DNA of 20,390 nt from Dunaliella salina (GCA_002284615.2 MU069950.1:200858-221247), one strand, 5' to 3'; positions 1-9,486 are shown, counted from the first letter of the stretch. The notes: a model not told the origin generated them from the letters alone. Numbers and translations are program-made.

Positions 1-602
1 GGCTGCAAAGAATGGGATGGATGGCACGACACAGGGGAAGGATTGCATGACATGGGGGTCGATCTGCACAACATGGGGTTGGCCCTTCCCTACAGTAGGG
101 GAGGATCACGTGCCACCGGGAGAATGGCACGATGTGAGGGAAGAAATCATCAAGATGCAGGGAAAGACTGCGCGACATGGGGGCGGTCACAAGCTGCACT
201 CCAAACTAGGAGCAAATAAGCATGCAAGAAAAGGTCAGGCAACAGGATAGGAGCACAGCAAGCTTCAGCATGTGCTTCAGCTGATTTTTCAACAAGGTGT
301 AGCTCAAACAGTTGGTTGTGCTCTAGCCCACTTTTTTCAGCGCCTGGACCTTTGAGGCAAGCTTGCTGTGCGAAAGCAGGCATCTCAGCAAGCAATACAG
401 CACCACAATAAAACCACAAAGGCACGTTTTGTCGAGGAACAAAGAGGCATGCTTTCTTCCTTTGAAAGGCTTTGTATAGGTTACTTCTTCTCCAATATCG
501 CCCTAAAGTGTTAGCCACAGGGCAATGCACAATTTTCATGACAATGATCATAGCAATAGCATGCAATCCATGGCACTGTTGCCACTGCCATCACACTGCC
601 AC

Positions 603-705
603 CAATGCAGCTGCGCAGCTCTGTCCGCACCATGATCTCACGCTCGATGAGGTCTTTGTACTCCTTGTACGCATCAGCCTTGATGACTTTGATGGCCACA
701 TTTGT
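603..705 (-). CDS. PH-kinase exon 5 (VAIK lysine and alpha-C helix)
   Basis: This exon begins after acceptor taaccgcag (ending at 706) in phase 0 with TNVAIKVIKADAYKEYKDLI and then EREIMVRTEL. VAIK holds the ATP-anchoring Lys, and EREIM carries the conserved alpha-C Glu. The 3' border is less sure: I chose the weak donor ATTG|gtggca at 602. Other donors, or decay, are possible. The next exon may start at position 2, where a good acceptor (tttgcag on the minus strand) touches the window edge. Confidence 0.65.
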
Positions 706-3700
706 CTGCGGTTAAGATTGGGGGCAGGCATGTGTGTGAGCACCAGCTGCCATGGTTTTGGTGACCACATTGGTCTCTGAATCCAAAGTTGCAGGCAGGC
801 ATTTTCATGAGGTTCTACACATTTGCACGTTTTTTCAAAATATCTTCATGTGATTCCAGTTATTTTTCGGCATTCATTTCTGTGCCAGCCTCAATGCCTT
901 AACGGCCTCATTCGGGAGAAGATCAGACAAGCAAGCATGCAGGGGTCCCTGACCTCCCTGCAGGGATGCAGACACGACGCACGCCCAAAACAGACATGTG
1001 ATTGAGAGGTGCACACAGACAAAGAGCACGCTGAAAACGCAGACACAGCGCATGCCCAAACCAAAGATATGTTTTGGATGTGTAAAGAGCACAAATGTGA
1101 GCCTAGGCACGGTCTGGGTCCGAAGGCCTGCAGAAGACTTCACAACATGGCCAACCCTACACATTTGACATTCTGTTGCGCTGCGCAGCCACAGCTGCAG
1201 ACGGTTCCAACAGGCTGAGCTTGCCAGCCCACATGTGTGTGTGTCCAGACAAAAGGCAGGTAAGTGGGCGAAAGGCATGTGTAAGTGTCCAGGCGAAAAG
1301 GCATGTAAGTGTGCGGCAAAGACGCATGAGCTTCAGGTATAAATGAAAAGAGGTTTGACAGAGGGCAATGCACAAATAGTAGCTGCTGGTATTCGACGGT
1401 AGGTTTACGGGCTCACCCGACACCAACAAAGAAAGGATGTGGCCTAAGACGGGCTGAGCGGTTTGCACAGCCCTTTGTGCGCGTGTCATAGCCCCTGCTG
1501 GCACCGTGAAAATCCACCCACAGACTTATGTGCCAATAACCCCTAGCCCCAGCGCAGCGGTCTTTCAAACAAACAAACAGTTATGTGAATGTGATGGCCC
1601 CTGCTGACATCGTGAAAGTGCATCCAGACCCGCGCACCAATAACCCCCATCCCCACAAACACACACCACATTTGCTAGATGTTAGGGCATCTTCAGACTT
1701 AAGCAATAGAACACATGCCGTGGCATCATACACTACCCTAGATCACACATTGCTCGTGCCATCAGGTACTGCCTGTGTCGTCATGGACTTCGCAGAATGG
1801 ATTTCGCAGAGGAGAGTTAGAGTTTGACGAACGGCACTCTTCAAATGCGTGTAAAGTTTGAGTTCAGTAAAATGCGAGGTTTGTCGAACAGAACAACGCT
1901 GCGTCAAACACAGCGCCATCATACTCAACCTATGAAATCACCTACTGCCCATGTCAACCCCCAATGCCAGCGTCATAACACACTGCCCATGCCATCAGAT
2001 ACTGCCCGTGACATCAAAGCCTGCCCATGTCATCATGTTCTGCTCATGTCTCCATGCACTGCCCATGCCATTGCCCAATGCCTGCGAAAGCCTGTGAAAC
2101 CACCCACTGCCCACGTCAGCCCCCGATGCCAGCGTCAGGACACACCGCCCATGCCATCACATACTGCCCATGACATCAAAGACAACCCGCGCCATCATGT
2201 ACTGCTCATGTCTCCATGCACTGGCCATGCCATTGCCCAATGCCTGCATCATCACACAATGCCTGCATCACCACACACTGCCCGTGATATTTTACTACAC
2301 AAATGTTCCCGTTGGACTTAAAACGAAAGACATTTCAAAAACTACTCTGGCTTGTCCTCCAGTCCTGAGCTCCTGGCCTTGCACCTGACAATGATGCCCG
2401 TGCACGCGCAATCTAAAGCTTTATAACATAGCAATATTTCTAAACCCGGGTGACCGTTTCCTTGATCATCCACCCCAGTGCTGAGGTGATGGCCTTGCAG
2501 CATGACAGCAAAGATTGGGTCAGGGGTTAGGCTTACAGGGTTCAGAAAAAGATTTTAGGTTTACTTTCTTCATTTACTCACCCCAGTGATGAGCTGCCGA
2601 CCTTGCACAGCACAACAGAAAACATTGAAAACTTTGTAACAAGCAATGCATGCTCTAAACATAAGTGACCGTATTTTGGTTCACTCACCCCAGTGCTGAG
2701 CTCCTGGCCTTGCAGCACGACAGCAAACAGGCCCTTGCCCAGGGCCTTTAAACGCACAACAAACGAAAATTTCCTGATCTAAAGTTATGGCTTTCCTTGC
2801 TCACCCCGGTGCTCAGCACCTTGCCTTGCAGCACAACAGCAAATGTGAGGGTGAAGAGTTACAGTTGGGTGTAAGGATTTAGTTTTCTTGTTCACTCTCC
2901 CGAGTGCAGAGTTCTCATCCTGCAGCACAACAGCAAACAGGCCTGTGCCCAGAGGCCATTTCAAGCTTTACAACAATCAATGTGTCTTCTTAAACTGAGT
3001 GACCCTTTGCTCGTTCACTCACCCCAGTGCTGAGCTCCTGGCCTTGCACCCAACAATGATGCCCGTGCACAGGCCATTTAAAGCTTCAAACAACAACAAT
3101 GTGTTTCCAAAACCCGAGTGACCGTTTCCTTGTTCACTCACCCCAGTGCTGATCTCCTGCCCTTGCAGCACGACAGCAAACAGGCCTGTGCCCAGGGGCT
3201 TCTGAAAGTCGATGGAGAACCTGTGAGGCAGGCCAAGCAAGCACTAGCAAAACCTTAAAAGCCGCGGACTCGGGAAGTCTGAATCAGGGTTGCCTAGTTC
3301 GGGGGTTTGACAAGTTAAGTTCGCGAACAGTTCGATGAAGTTTGTGATTCGACGGATTGTTCGAACGAGCGTTTGCCTGCAGGCAGGAGGCAGGGAAGGG
3401 GGTGACAACTGCACCTTAACCATCTACACCCAGCCCCTTTTGCATAAATGATGATGGGGAAATACAAGGGACTTATTTTTGTCTGTCCGGGGGGGGTGGT
3501 AAGGGCTGTAAGGGGGGTGTCAAGCTGGTGTCAAGGGGGTGTTCAGGGGATGTCAAGGGTCCATTTTTGGCAGAGGGCATTAAGTTCTTCGAACTGACAA
3601 TTTAAAATTTGCGAACAGTTCAAAAAAGTTCGAGTTCTCGAACAGTTCAAAGATCTCGAACTAGGCAACCCTGGTCTGAATTGCAACGTTTCATCTCAGG

Positions 3701-6700
3701 AATTGATGCAAATTTGCTTGCTTGTTCATGATGTTGGCGCGTACAATACCTAGCCCAGTAGAGTTGGCCACTTCTCTCTTAATACACGTATCAATACGTT
3801 TTGTACGGCAAAAGTATAAAGTTTAAATAATCAATATACAGGCGTACGGTACTGGCGTATGGAACTGGCCAACCCTATCAATATCCCTTGCAGGACCAGC
3901 ACCACAGAATGTCAATCGGAAAGAAAGGTATCTGAGGTCTGGAGGGCAAAGCATGCTCAGTGGATGTTTGGTGCTTGCCCATGGCAACAGTTGCCAGTCA
4001 GCTTCCTTGCTACTAGCTTTGGTGCGAGGGCAAATGGCAAATGATCCCGCATCACCACATGGACAAATGATTGTGTACCGCACATCATCTTAGGTGCTTC
4101 CCATGACTGGACTCTCCCCCTTTGCCTAGATAGAGTACAAATAAGTAGGGATCGGCATATAGCGCTACATGGGCCAAACTTATAGCACTACACAGCGATA
4201 TAGCGCTATATTTAATATAGCGCTATACCGACCTATAGATCGGCGTACAGCGCTATATCCCAAAAGTACATGGCGCGATATAACGCTATATAGCGCTACA
4301 TGCCAACGCCGATCCCTGCAAATAAGTGCCGCAAACTTTGCAATCACATGAATCGCCCACTTCTGCACCATCACAGGAACTGAGAAGTGTGTTGGACAGC
4401 CTACAACAAGCTCAGCAAGCAGGAGCTAGAATAATGCTGTGGGGTGCAGTGTTTGGCTAACAGGAATGGAAATAATAAGGAATGTCATGAGGGGATCGTG
4501 ACATTACAGTTGCCATTCCTCAGCTGCTTTACCAATCTGCACCCCGTCAACTTTTAAAACATATGTTTTTCCCTCTATACCCCTTTAACCATTTTTACCT
4601 TTGTACCCCTGACCCCCTGGTGCATAGTTGGTCAGCTTGCAGGCCGGCGCACGTGAGCTAGAGCTAAAAAAAGCTCAAAATCACAAAAAACAGTGGAGGA
4701 ACCCTGCATATCAGTGTGCCAGCGCTCAGCAAGACCACCATTATACCCCATTCACTCCCTGGTCAGAGAAGGCTTCTAAGCGTGCACTATTCCCCAATGT
4801 TTTGCCATGAAGCTGGTAGGGTTTCAGCCTGGCAGGGCGGAGCTGGAGAGCGGAAGGAGCAAAAACAAGCAAAAAAGTTGAAGAAGCCCTAAAAATCAGT
4901 GTGCCCATTTACTGCCAGACCCATCATTGACCCCATTCAAGTTTTGGAGGAAGCAGGAGTGCCCATGGTCTGCCGCAAAGCAGGCCATGTTGCAGCCTGG
5001 CAGGCAATGCACTTCCGCATCTTGCATTGGCCTGCATACCTGTTGCGTTGCAAGCCCACTCCCTTGGCACACTCCCTCAGTGCCCCCTTGCAAAATATGT
5101 AACAGCATCAATAAATGACCCCAGAGCAGCTTTCTCCCTGGAGCATTGGTTGTGTGTGGTGCAGGTTTGAAAATCTGCTTTTCCCACTCAAAAGGGTGCA
5201 ATACCGCCTCCGAGCCACCCAGAGCACCTCCACACACCAACTTTTCATTTTGCCAGTGCTTGGGATATGAAGACGTATCTGGTATGCTTAAAGCACACAG
5301 AATTGCATACAAGTAGTGTACATCCCGTCATGGTACTGAAAGGGGGGTCCTGCCCGCGGGGATACGACCCTTATCCAGGGTTGATCAGTACGGAAACTTA
5401 GAACTGTACCAGACAAATTTGGAACCGTTCGAGAACTCGAACATTTTCAAACTTTCTGCAAATTTGAACTTTTTCGAACTGTCCGCGAACTTTAAATTGT
5501 CAGTTCGAAGAACTTCATGCCTTGTCTGGGGTGTAAGACACCCCAGACCCCCCCCTGCACCCCCCCTCCCTCTCTTGACCATCTTCAATTATAAAATCAA
5601 ATCAATCAAATAAATATGCTATAATGTTTATGTAGCCTGAGGGAAAACGGAGGAATGGGGGAAGGGGTGGTAGGGGAAAGNTGCCCCCCCCCCCCCCCTT
5701 CCCCCTTTCCCCTCCAGCCTTCTCGCCTACAGACAAACGCTCATTCGGATAGTCCGTCAAACCACGAACTTTATCAAACTGTGCGTGAGCTTCATTTGCC
5801 AAACCCCCAAATTGATCAACCCTTATCACAAAGAAGGATGCTGCATTCTACAGGGCAAATAGCACATGATTGCCTATCACGACAAATTTTTTTTGCTGTG
5901 TCACCAGAGGGATCCAAGCAACATGTTCTAGCAACTAATTGAAGCAGCAGCATCACAAGAAAAGCTCCATTACCGCAACTCCATTGGTTGAGTCAATGAT
6001 CGGCACATGTAGCTCAGCAGGGTTGGGTCATATGCAAAAACACATGACTGCAAACTGAACAACTTGATATAAAAGCACAAGCAGCTGAGACGAGCCATTT
6101 TTGGTGTCCGAAAAGCAAGTTGGTGAGGCAGCATCTTGCAGGCCTATCCAGCGAGCTTCACACCGATTTCCTGCTTTTGCTACTTTTTACCTCACAACTG
6201 GAGCGATTCTCAGCATTGCTTCTGGTAGTATCCTGAATTCTAAGTAGCCCAAAGTATCAGAGATGCGCCACCACGGTGAACGGCTTGCTGTACGATCGAG
6301 ACGGAACGGACCATGTGTTTTTTCTGATGTTGGCACCGTCTAAATGGTGAAACACGGTTCGATGGTCGATTCGGTTGGAGGATTTTCCCACCTGAAGCTT
6401 GGGCGAGCAACTGTGCTGAAAGCATGCCAGCAAGCTCCCTTGACCCCTCATGTGCACTGCCCTCCACACCTCAGCAGGCTGCTTTCTCCTGTTCTTGCTG
6501 CTGCTCTCCTCCATGCTCTCATTTTCCCAGGAGCTGCGTGCTTGCAGGAGGGCTTGCCTCCCTGAAAGGGAGGGCAAGAACAGGTGGTCGCATCTGCCAG
6601 GCACTCTGATCCCACTGTGCACTCTTCAAGTCATTATGATTAAGGACGCCGTGGAGGCACTGATCCCTGATAAGTATCCTCGGCGCTGAAGCATGAAGCA

Positions 6701-8667
6701 GGCTGGCATCTCTTTCCTCCTCCCTCCCTCAGCTGGGCCCTCCTGCCCCTGTTCCTGCTTCTTTCCTTCCTTTCGAGGCCACCTTCATGGCTAAGCTCTC
6801 TGGGCCTCATGTGGCAGTTTTCAAGGCGGGTTGCAGCACCCACAATGGCTTTTGTAGGGTTAGCTAAATCCAAACAAAAATGCCGTGTATATCACCCCAA
6901 TTTTAATGCACCCGCACTGTGCACTCGCAGTGTGTGCCCGCGCAACCCTTAAGCAGCGGTGCCTTGTTGATGGAGTGCACCCATGCATCCCATGTTTTGC
7001 TTATACATATGCTTTGCAGCCCATATTGGTTTGGCTGACCCTCTCACATGTCATTAATGTTCATGTTGCTTCTATACGCTTTGGCTGCAAGTCGATTTGG
7101 ATGACCCTCTCACATGTCAACAATGTACATGTTGCTCCTGCGTGCTTAGGCGACTATGCCAAGAGTGTGCGACCGTGCAACACTTGAGAAGTGGTGCCAT
7201 GATGATGGTGAGCACCCATGTTGTTTATATATACTTGGCAGCCATATAGAATGGGCTGACGCTCTCACATGTCATTAAGGCACATGTTGCTTCGACATGC
7301 TTTGGCTGCTATGCTGATGGTGCGGCTGATGGTGTGCACCCTCACATCCCTCAAGAAGTGGCACCACATTGATGGGGTGCACCCACACATCCCATGTTGC
7401 TCGCACATCCTTGGTAGCCCTGTCCATTTGGCTGACCATCTTACCTGTCATAAATGTGCCATAACATGGCAGCTAAAGTGCGCAGGAGCAACATGCACAT
7501 TAATGAGTTGATGGAGTGCACCTGCGCATCTTTAAACAAGTGGTGCTATGTTGATGGTTTGCACCCCAACATCCCATGTTGCTCATGCATGCTTGGCTTC
7601 CAAGACGATGTGGTTGACCCTCTCAACTGTCATTCATGCACAGGTTGCTTCTGTGTGCTTTGGCTGCCCATTGTTTGGCGCGAGTAGGATTTGGCTGACC
7701 ATCTCCCCTGTCAATAATGTACATATTGCTTCAGCGTGCTTTGGCTGCCATGTTATTGGTTTGCCCCCACGCGACCCTTAAGCAACGGTGCCATGTCGAA
7801 GGGGTGCACCCATGCATCCCATGTTTTGCTTAATGATGAATTGGCTGAAGCTCTCACATGTCATTAATGTGCATGTTGCTTTGGCTGCCATGTTGATGGT
7901 GTGCACCCACGCAACCCTTAGGCAGCGGTGCCATTTGGCGGGGTGTACCCATGCATTTCATGTTGCTGTGCGTGCTGTGCAGCCCATATGGGTTTTGCTG
8001 ACCATCTCACCTGTCATTAATGTACATGTTGCTCCGGCGTGCTTTGGCCGCCATGTTGATGGTTTGCACCCACGCATCTCTCAAGAAGCGGTCTGGGCTG
8101 TGAAGCGTCACTGTCTCTCCCTCGTCTGATTTGACGGTCATCCCAAACATCATGACGCCATGGTCCTGCTCAAGCCAGGGATTGGGGGACACTCATGAGG
8201 ACATGGTGCATGGCAGCGACCCTCTAAAACTCTGCTTAACAAGAGAAAGCCATTCAAAAATGGATAATTTGTAGCAATCCCAGCAACTTAAACATGGATA
8301 ATGCAGCGGTGGGGGTACAGCCTACAGCACAAACATGAGGATATGGTGCACATGTGTCCTGCTCAAGCCAGGGATTTGGAGACACTCAGAGGGGCATGTC
8401 ACATGGCAGCAATCTTTTAAAGCTCTGATTAACAAGAGAAAGCAGTTGGAAAACGGATAATGCAGCAATCCTCTGAGACTCTTCTCAGCACATGAAAGTA
8501 ATTGGAAAATAGATTATGCCGCGACGACTGTGCACATTTAAATGGATAATGCTGCGATGGGGTAACTGTCTGCGGCACATACATGAGGACAAGGTGCATG
8601 GCAGCAATTTTTCCAGCAATTTAAACATGGAAAATACCATGACGGGGGTATTGTCTGCGGCACACTC

Positions 8668-8765
<98 letters not shown>

Positions 8766-9486
8766 CCTTGGCAGCCTCAGTGGAGGGCAAGGCCTTTATG
8801 AAAAGCAAGCCCGTTGTCAGCCAAATTACACACTTAAATGCAACTCTGCATGTTTTCCACTCTACTCCACAACAATTGGCATTCTGCCGGTTGCAATGGC
8901 ACTTATGCTCAAAATTAGCTGACGCTGCAGTAGTAGCCGCCTGGGAAGCCAACTGGAGCTCTCCCTTACCAGCAGGAAAAGTTGCACTCAAACGAATCAA
9001 GGGATGAAAAAGCAGTCTTAGTGCCCTTATGAGCCCAGGTAATCGACACTCACCTTGGCAGTGACCCTCATTTCTGGCCAAGCCTGTTCAGGTAGCCCCT
9101 CATCAAAGACGGGCTTGCATAGAGCCAGGCCCTGAGGGTTGGCAATGTTGTTCATTAGCTTGCTGCATGCTTGCGCATGTATCGCAAGTGTATTGTGCGC
9201 TTGTACATGCCCATTCAGTGCTCAATCAGTGTGAAGCAAAATCAGCTGTACTCACATGCTTGCTTGCTTGAAAATTCATGAATGTGCAAAGACGTAAGCA
9301 CAAGGGACTCCTCTATGCACAAACCTGTGGTGTCTTGGCAGAGACAAAGCCATTGCGATCCAGCGTGAACCACTTCTGCTCCCATGCCTTCCTGAATTTG
9401 CTAAGCCTCCACAAGTACGAGTGTCGAGCAGGCTGCACAGGCTCAGGCTTTGTCTCCAATGCCCTCACAGGGCGCCTATTAGACAT
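603..9486 (-). CDS. PH domain-protein kinase fusion gene, five exons found, 3' end outside window
   Basis: Seen: five minus-strand exons, 9486-9325, 9131-9054, 8165-8011, 3220-3142 and 705-603, join in phases 0, 0, 2 and 0 to give about 192 residues. Residues 1-20 are a short basic leader. Residues 23 to about 121 fit a PH domain: the beta1-beta2 segment SYLWRLSKF..KWFTLD and the C-terminal helix DRFLRDAWVQTI with its conserved Trp. The split Arg132 leads straight into a kinase N-lobe: Gly-rich loop GTGLFAVV (142-149), VAIK lysine K164, and alpha-C segment EREIM with E181 as the likely salt-bridge Glu. Family knowledge: PH domains bind phosphoinositides or proteins at membranes, and PH+kinase occurs in AGC (Akt) and CAMK (PKD) kinases. 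Inference: a membrane-recruited Ser/Thr kinase. The catalytic loop and DFG are not in the window, so activity and subfamily cannot be judged. Introns 3 and 4 are very long and full of repeats. An additional small exon cannot be excluded. Confidence 0.72.
706..3141 (-). other. PH-kinase intron 4, repeat-filled
   Basis: This is a 2.4-kb intron. Its 5' part (3141-2359) is the Gly-loop exon array. Around 2260-1720 is a Cys/His/Pro-codon-biased repeat region. The remainder has smaller repeats: copies near 1489-1555 and 1594-1660 (about 104 bp apart), and a short unit with aaaggcatgtaagtgt at about 1224-1325. No other exon was found. Confidence 0.5.
1930..2295. repeat. ~162-bp tandem repeat made of tgcccatg-catca sub-units
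   Basis: The marker tgccagcgtca occurs at 1965 and 2127, and the surrounding 160 bp matches on both sides. Short motifs such as tgcccatgccatca recur about every 20 bp. A 165-codon plus-strand reading frame runs through it (1824-2321), but its composition reflects the repeat, so I do not call a gene. Confidence 0.7.
2359..3146 (-). repeat. Tandem array of kinase Gly-loop exon end plus donor site, ~8 copies
   Basis: On the plus strand the anchor ccccagtgctgag recurs at about 2359, 2475, 2583, 2690, 2806, 2901, 3024 and 3143, with spacings of about 95-123 bp. Read on the minus strand, a unit is the end of exon 4 (GLFAVVLQGQ..STG), the donor gtgagtgaac and about 60 bp of intron. The copy at about 2690-2745 still encodes LGKGLFAVVLQGQELSTG followed by an intact donor. 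Others are more decayed. The right-hand member is the real exon. Confidence 0.8.
3142..3220 (-). CDS. PH-kinase exon 4 (kinase glycine-rich loop)
   Basis: This is a 79-nt exon between acceptor gcctcacag (ending at 3221) and donor GGG|gtgagt (from 3141). It encodes FSIDFQKPLGTGLFAVVLQG and then QEISTG. GTGLFAVV matches the kinase GxGxFxxV nucleotide-binding loop. The phase (1 nt + 26 codons) fits exon 3 exactly. A transposon begins 65 bp upstream in the intron, and decayed copies of this exon end follow in intron 4. Confidence 0.75.
3285..3673. mobile_element. Non-autonomous hAT-like transposon (MITE), 389 bp
   Basis: The ends are perfect 17-bp terminal inverted repeats, cagggttgcctagttcg and its complement (3285-3301, 3657-3673). 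An 8-bp target-site duplication gtctgaat lies at 3277-3284 and 3674-3681. CAGGG-type ends with 8-bp duplications are typical of the hAT superfamily. It has no coding capacity. The subterminal regions are dense in gttcgaac/gcgaacagtt motifs, as expected for transposase binding sites. A relative lies at 5376-5819. Confidence 0.9.
4146..4318. mobile_element. Short hAT-like MITE built of TAGCGCTA palindromes, 173 bp
   Basis: The ends are tagggatcggc and gccgatccctg, which are inverted repeats with one terminal difference. They are flanked by caaataag at 4138-4145 and 4319-4326, an 8-bp target duplication (9 bp if the next t is counted). The interior has about five copies of agcgcta plus variants (agcacta, aacgcta) in a nearly self-complementary arrangement, so the whole element can fold into a hairpin. 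No coding capacity. Confidence 0.82.
4626..4938. repeat. Diverged direct duplication, unit ~187 bp
   Basis: The segment ending in atcagtgtgcc..accaccattataccccattc (to about 4752) matches the one ending in atcagtgtgcc..cccatcattgaccccattc (to about 4938). Both are preceded by an A-rich stretch with gtggagga/gttgaaga. Divergence is high and the function is unknown. Confidence 0.55.
4896..5312 (-). other. Unrecognised 138-codon minus-strand open frame
   Basis: It lies in PH-kinase intron 3, in the sense direction of that gene. It is rich in Cys, His and Leu with no motif I recognise, and exons 3 and 4 join in phase without it. It partly overlaps the diverged duplication. It is probably chance, or a relic of a repeat. 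Confidence 0.12.
5376..5819. mobile_element. Second copy of the 389-bp hAT-like family, inverted and damaged
   Basis: Its left part (gttcgagaactcgaac ... agttcgaagaacttcatgc) is the reverse complement of the right part of the element at 3285-3673. Its right part (acaaacgctcattcgg ... caaacccccaaattgatcaa) is the reverse complement of that element's left part. The left end is cagggttgatca. At the right end tgatcaa runs directly into cccttatc, which also precedes the left end (5368-5375 and 5820-5827). This fits an 8-bp target duplication with loss of the last ccctg. It contains a 15-C run and the only N of the window (5681). Confidence 0.75.
6950..8035 (-). repeat. Tandem array of PH exon 3 end plus donor site, ~8 copies
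   Basis: The plus-strand marker tcattaatgtacatgttgct (or variants) occurs near 7051, 7117, 7272, 7447, 7628, 7712, 7861 and 8014, mostly 150-180 bp apart. A partner motif, gatggtttgcacccacgcatc (or variants), recurs between the markers. On the minus strand the unit reads DAWVQTINMA..., SNMYIND and the donor AG|gtgaga, i.e. the end of exon 3 followed by intron. Most copies have decayed. The one at about 8011-8077 is the real exon. Confidence 0.8.
8011..8165 (-). CDS. PH-kinase exon 3 (last PH strands and C-terminal helix)
   Basis: This is a 155-nt exon of 51 codons plus AG, from acceptor ttgagcag (ending at 8166) to donor GACAG|gtgaga. It reads MMFGMTVKSDEGETVTL, then SPDRFLRDAWVQTINMAAK. That is the beta strands plus amphipathic helix with the invariant Trp that closes PH domains. 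The trailing AG joins the first G of exon 4 to make Arg132. Both of its borders have been copied repeatedly into the adjoining introns. Confidence 0.7.
8161..8650 (-). repeat. ~193-bp repeats carrying the exon 3 acceptor, intron 2
   Basis: The string gctcaagccaggga lies at 8168 and again at 8361, and catgaggacatggtgcatggcagc recurs near 8196, 8335 and 8582. On the minus strand the first is the real 3' splice site (ccctggcttgagcag|GAC), and the second is a copy of it 193 bp upstream in intron 2. Internal gataatg-type motifs recur several times. Confidence 0.7.
8671..8764. repeat. (TG)47 microsatellite
   Basis: This is an uninterrupted 94-bp TG run in PH-kinase intron 2, reading as CA on the sense strand of that gene. 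It creates spurious poly-Cys-Val and poly-Thr-His reading frames on both strands. Confidence 0.98.
9054..9131 (-). CDS. PH-kinase exon 2
   Basis: This is a 78-nt, phase-0 exon of 26 codons between acceptor ccctcag (ending at 9132) and donor AAG|gtgagt (from 9053). It encodes the middle of the PH domain (CKPVFDEGLPEQAWPEMRVT). PH domains vary most here, so the assignment rests on clean splice sites, phase and position between the two recognisable PH halves. Intron 1 (9324-9132) is 193 nt. Confidence 0.6.
9325..9486 (-). CDS. PH-kinase exon 1 (start codon and first PH strands)
   Basis: This is a 162-nt exon encoding 54 residues from ATG at 9486 and ending in phase 0 at CAG|gtttgt. It encodes MSNRRPVRALETK and then SYLWRLSKFRKAWEQKWFTL, the classic start of a PH domain (hydrophobic strand, basic turn, W..KWF). 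I chose this ATG because it opens the frame and gives a short basic leader before the domain. The sequence upstream of 9486 is the shared intergenic region. A transcript could move the start further upstream. Confidence 0.7.

Larger units (their letters stand above)
3221..8010 (-). other. PH-kinase intron 3, 4.8 kb
   Basis: This long intron separates the PH and kinase parts. It contains three hAT-like elements (3285-3673, 4146-4318, 5376-5819), a diverged duplication (about 4626-4752 and 4815-4938), and the PH exon array (about 6950-8030). Exons 3 and 4 are phase-compatible across it and join at IND-R-FSIDF. I recognise nothing in 5830-6880. A TATA-like gatataaaag at about 6064 lies inside it without a supported gene. 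Confidence 0.5.

Noticed and set aside
1..250. Kinase exon 6 in the first 250 bases
   Set aside because: No HPNIV-like or hinge motif in any minus-strand frame. Only an acceptor-like tttgcag at the extreme edge suggests that the exon begins there.
1824..2321. 165-codon plus-strand frame rich in Cys, His, Pro and Met
   Set aside because: It lies in a 162-bp tandem repeat with a ~20-bp sub-repeat, inside an intron of the opposite-strand gene. The composition follows the repeat and no domain is visible.
6060..6690. TATA-like gatataaaag with a CCAAT-like box upstream, and a short plus-strand coding-like end MIKDAVEALIPDKYPRR
   Set aside because: No continuous or spliceable gene connects them, and the region lies within PH-kinase intron 3. 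Kept only as a note.
6950..8650. CRISPR-like array or satellite of unknown origin
   Set aside because: Unit lengths vary, there are no constant short repeats with unique spacers, and the units derive from the edges of a eukaryotic exon.
8485..9081. 198-codon minus-strand and 163-codon plus-strand open frames through the TG tract
   Set aside because: Their length comes from the (TG)47 run, which reads as Cys-Val or Thr-His without stops. The minus-strand frame also runs through the donor of PH-kinase exon 2.
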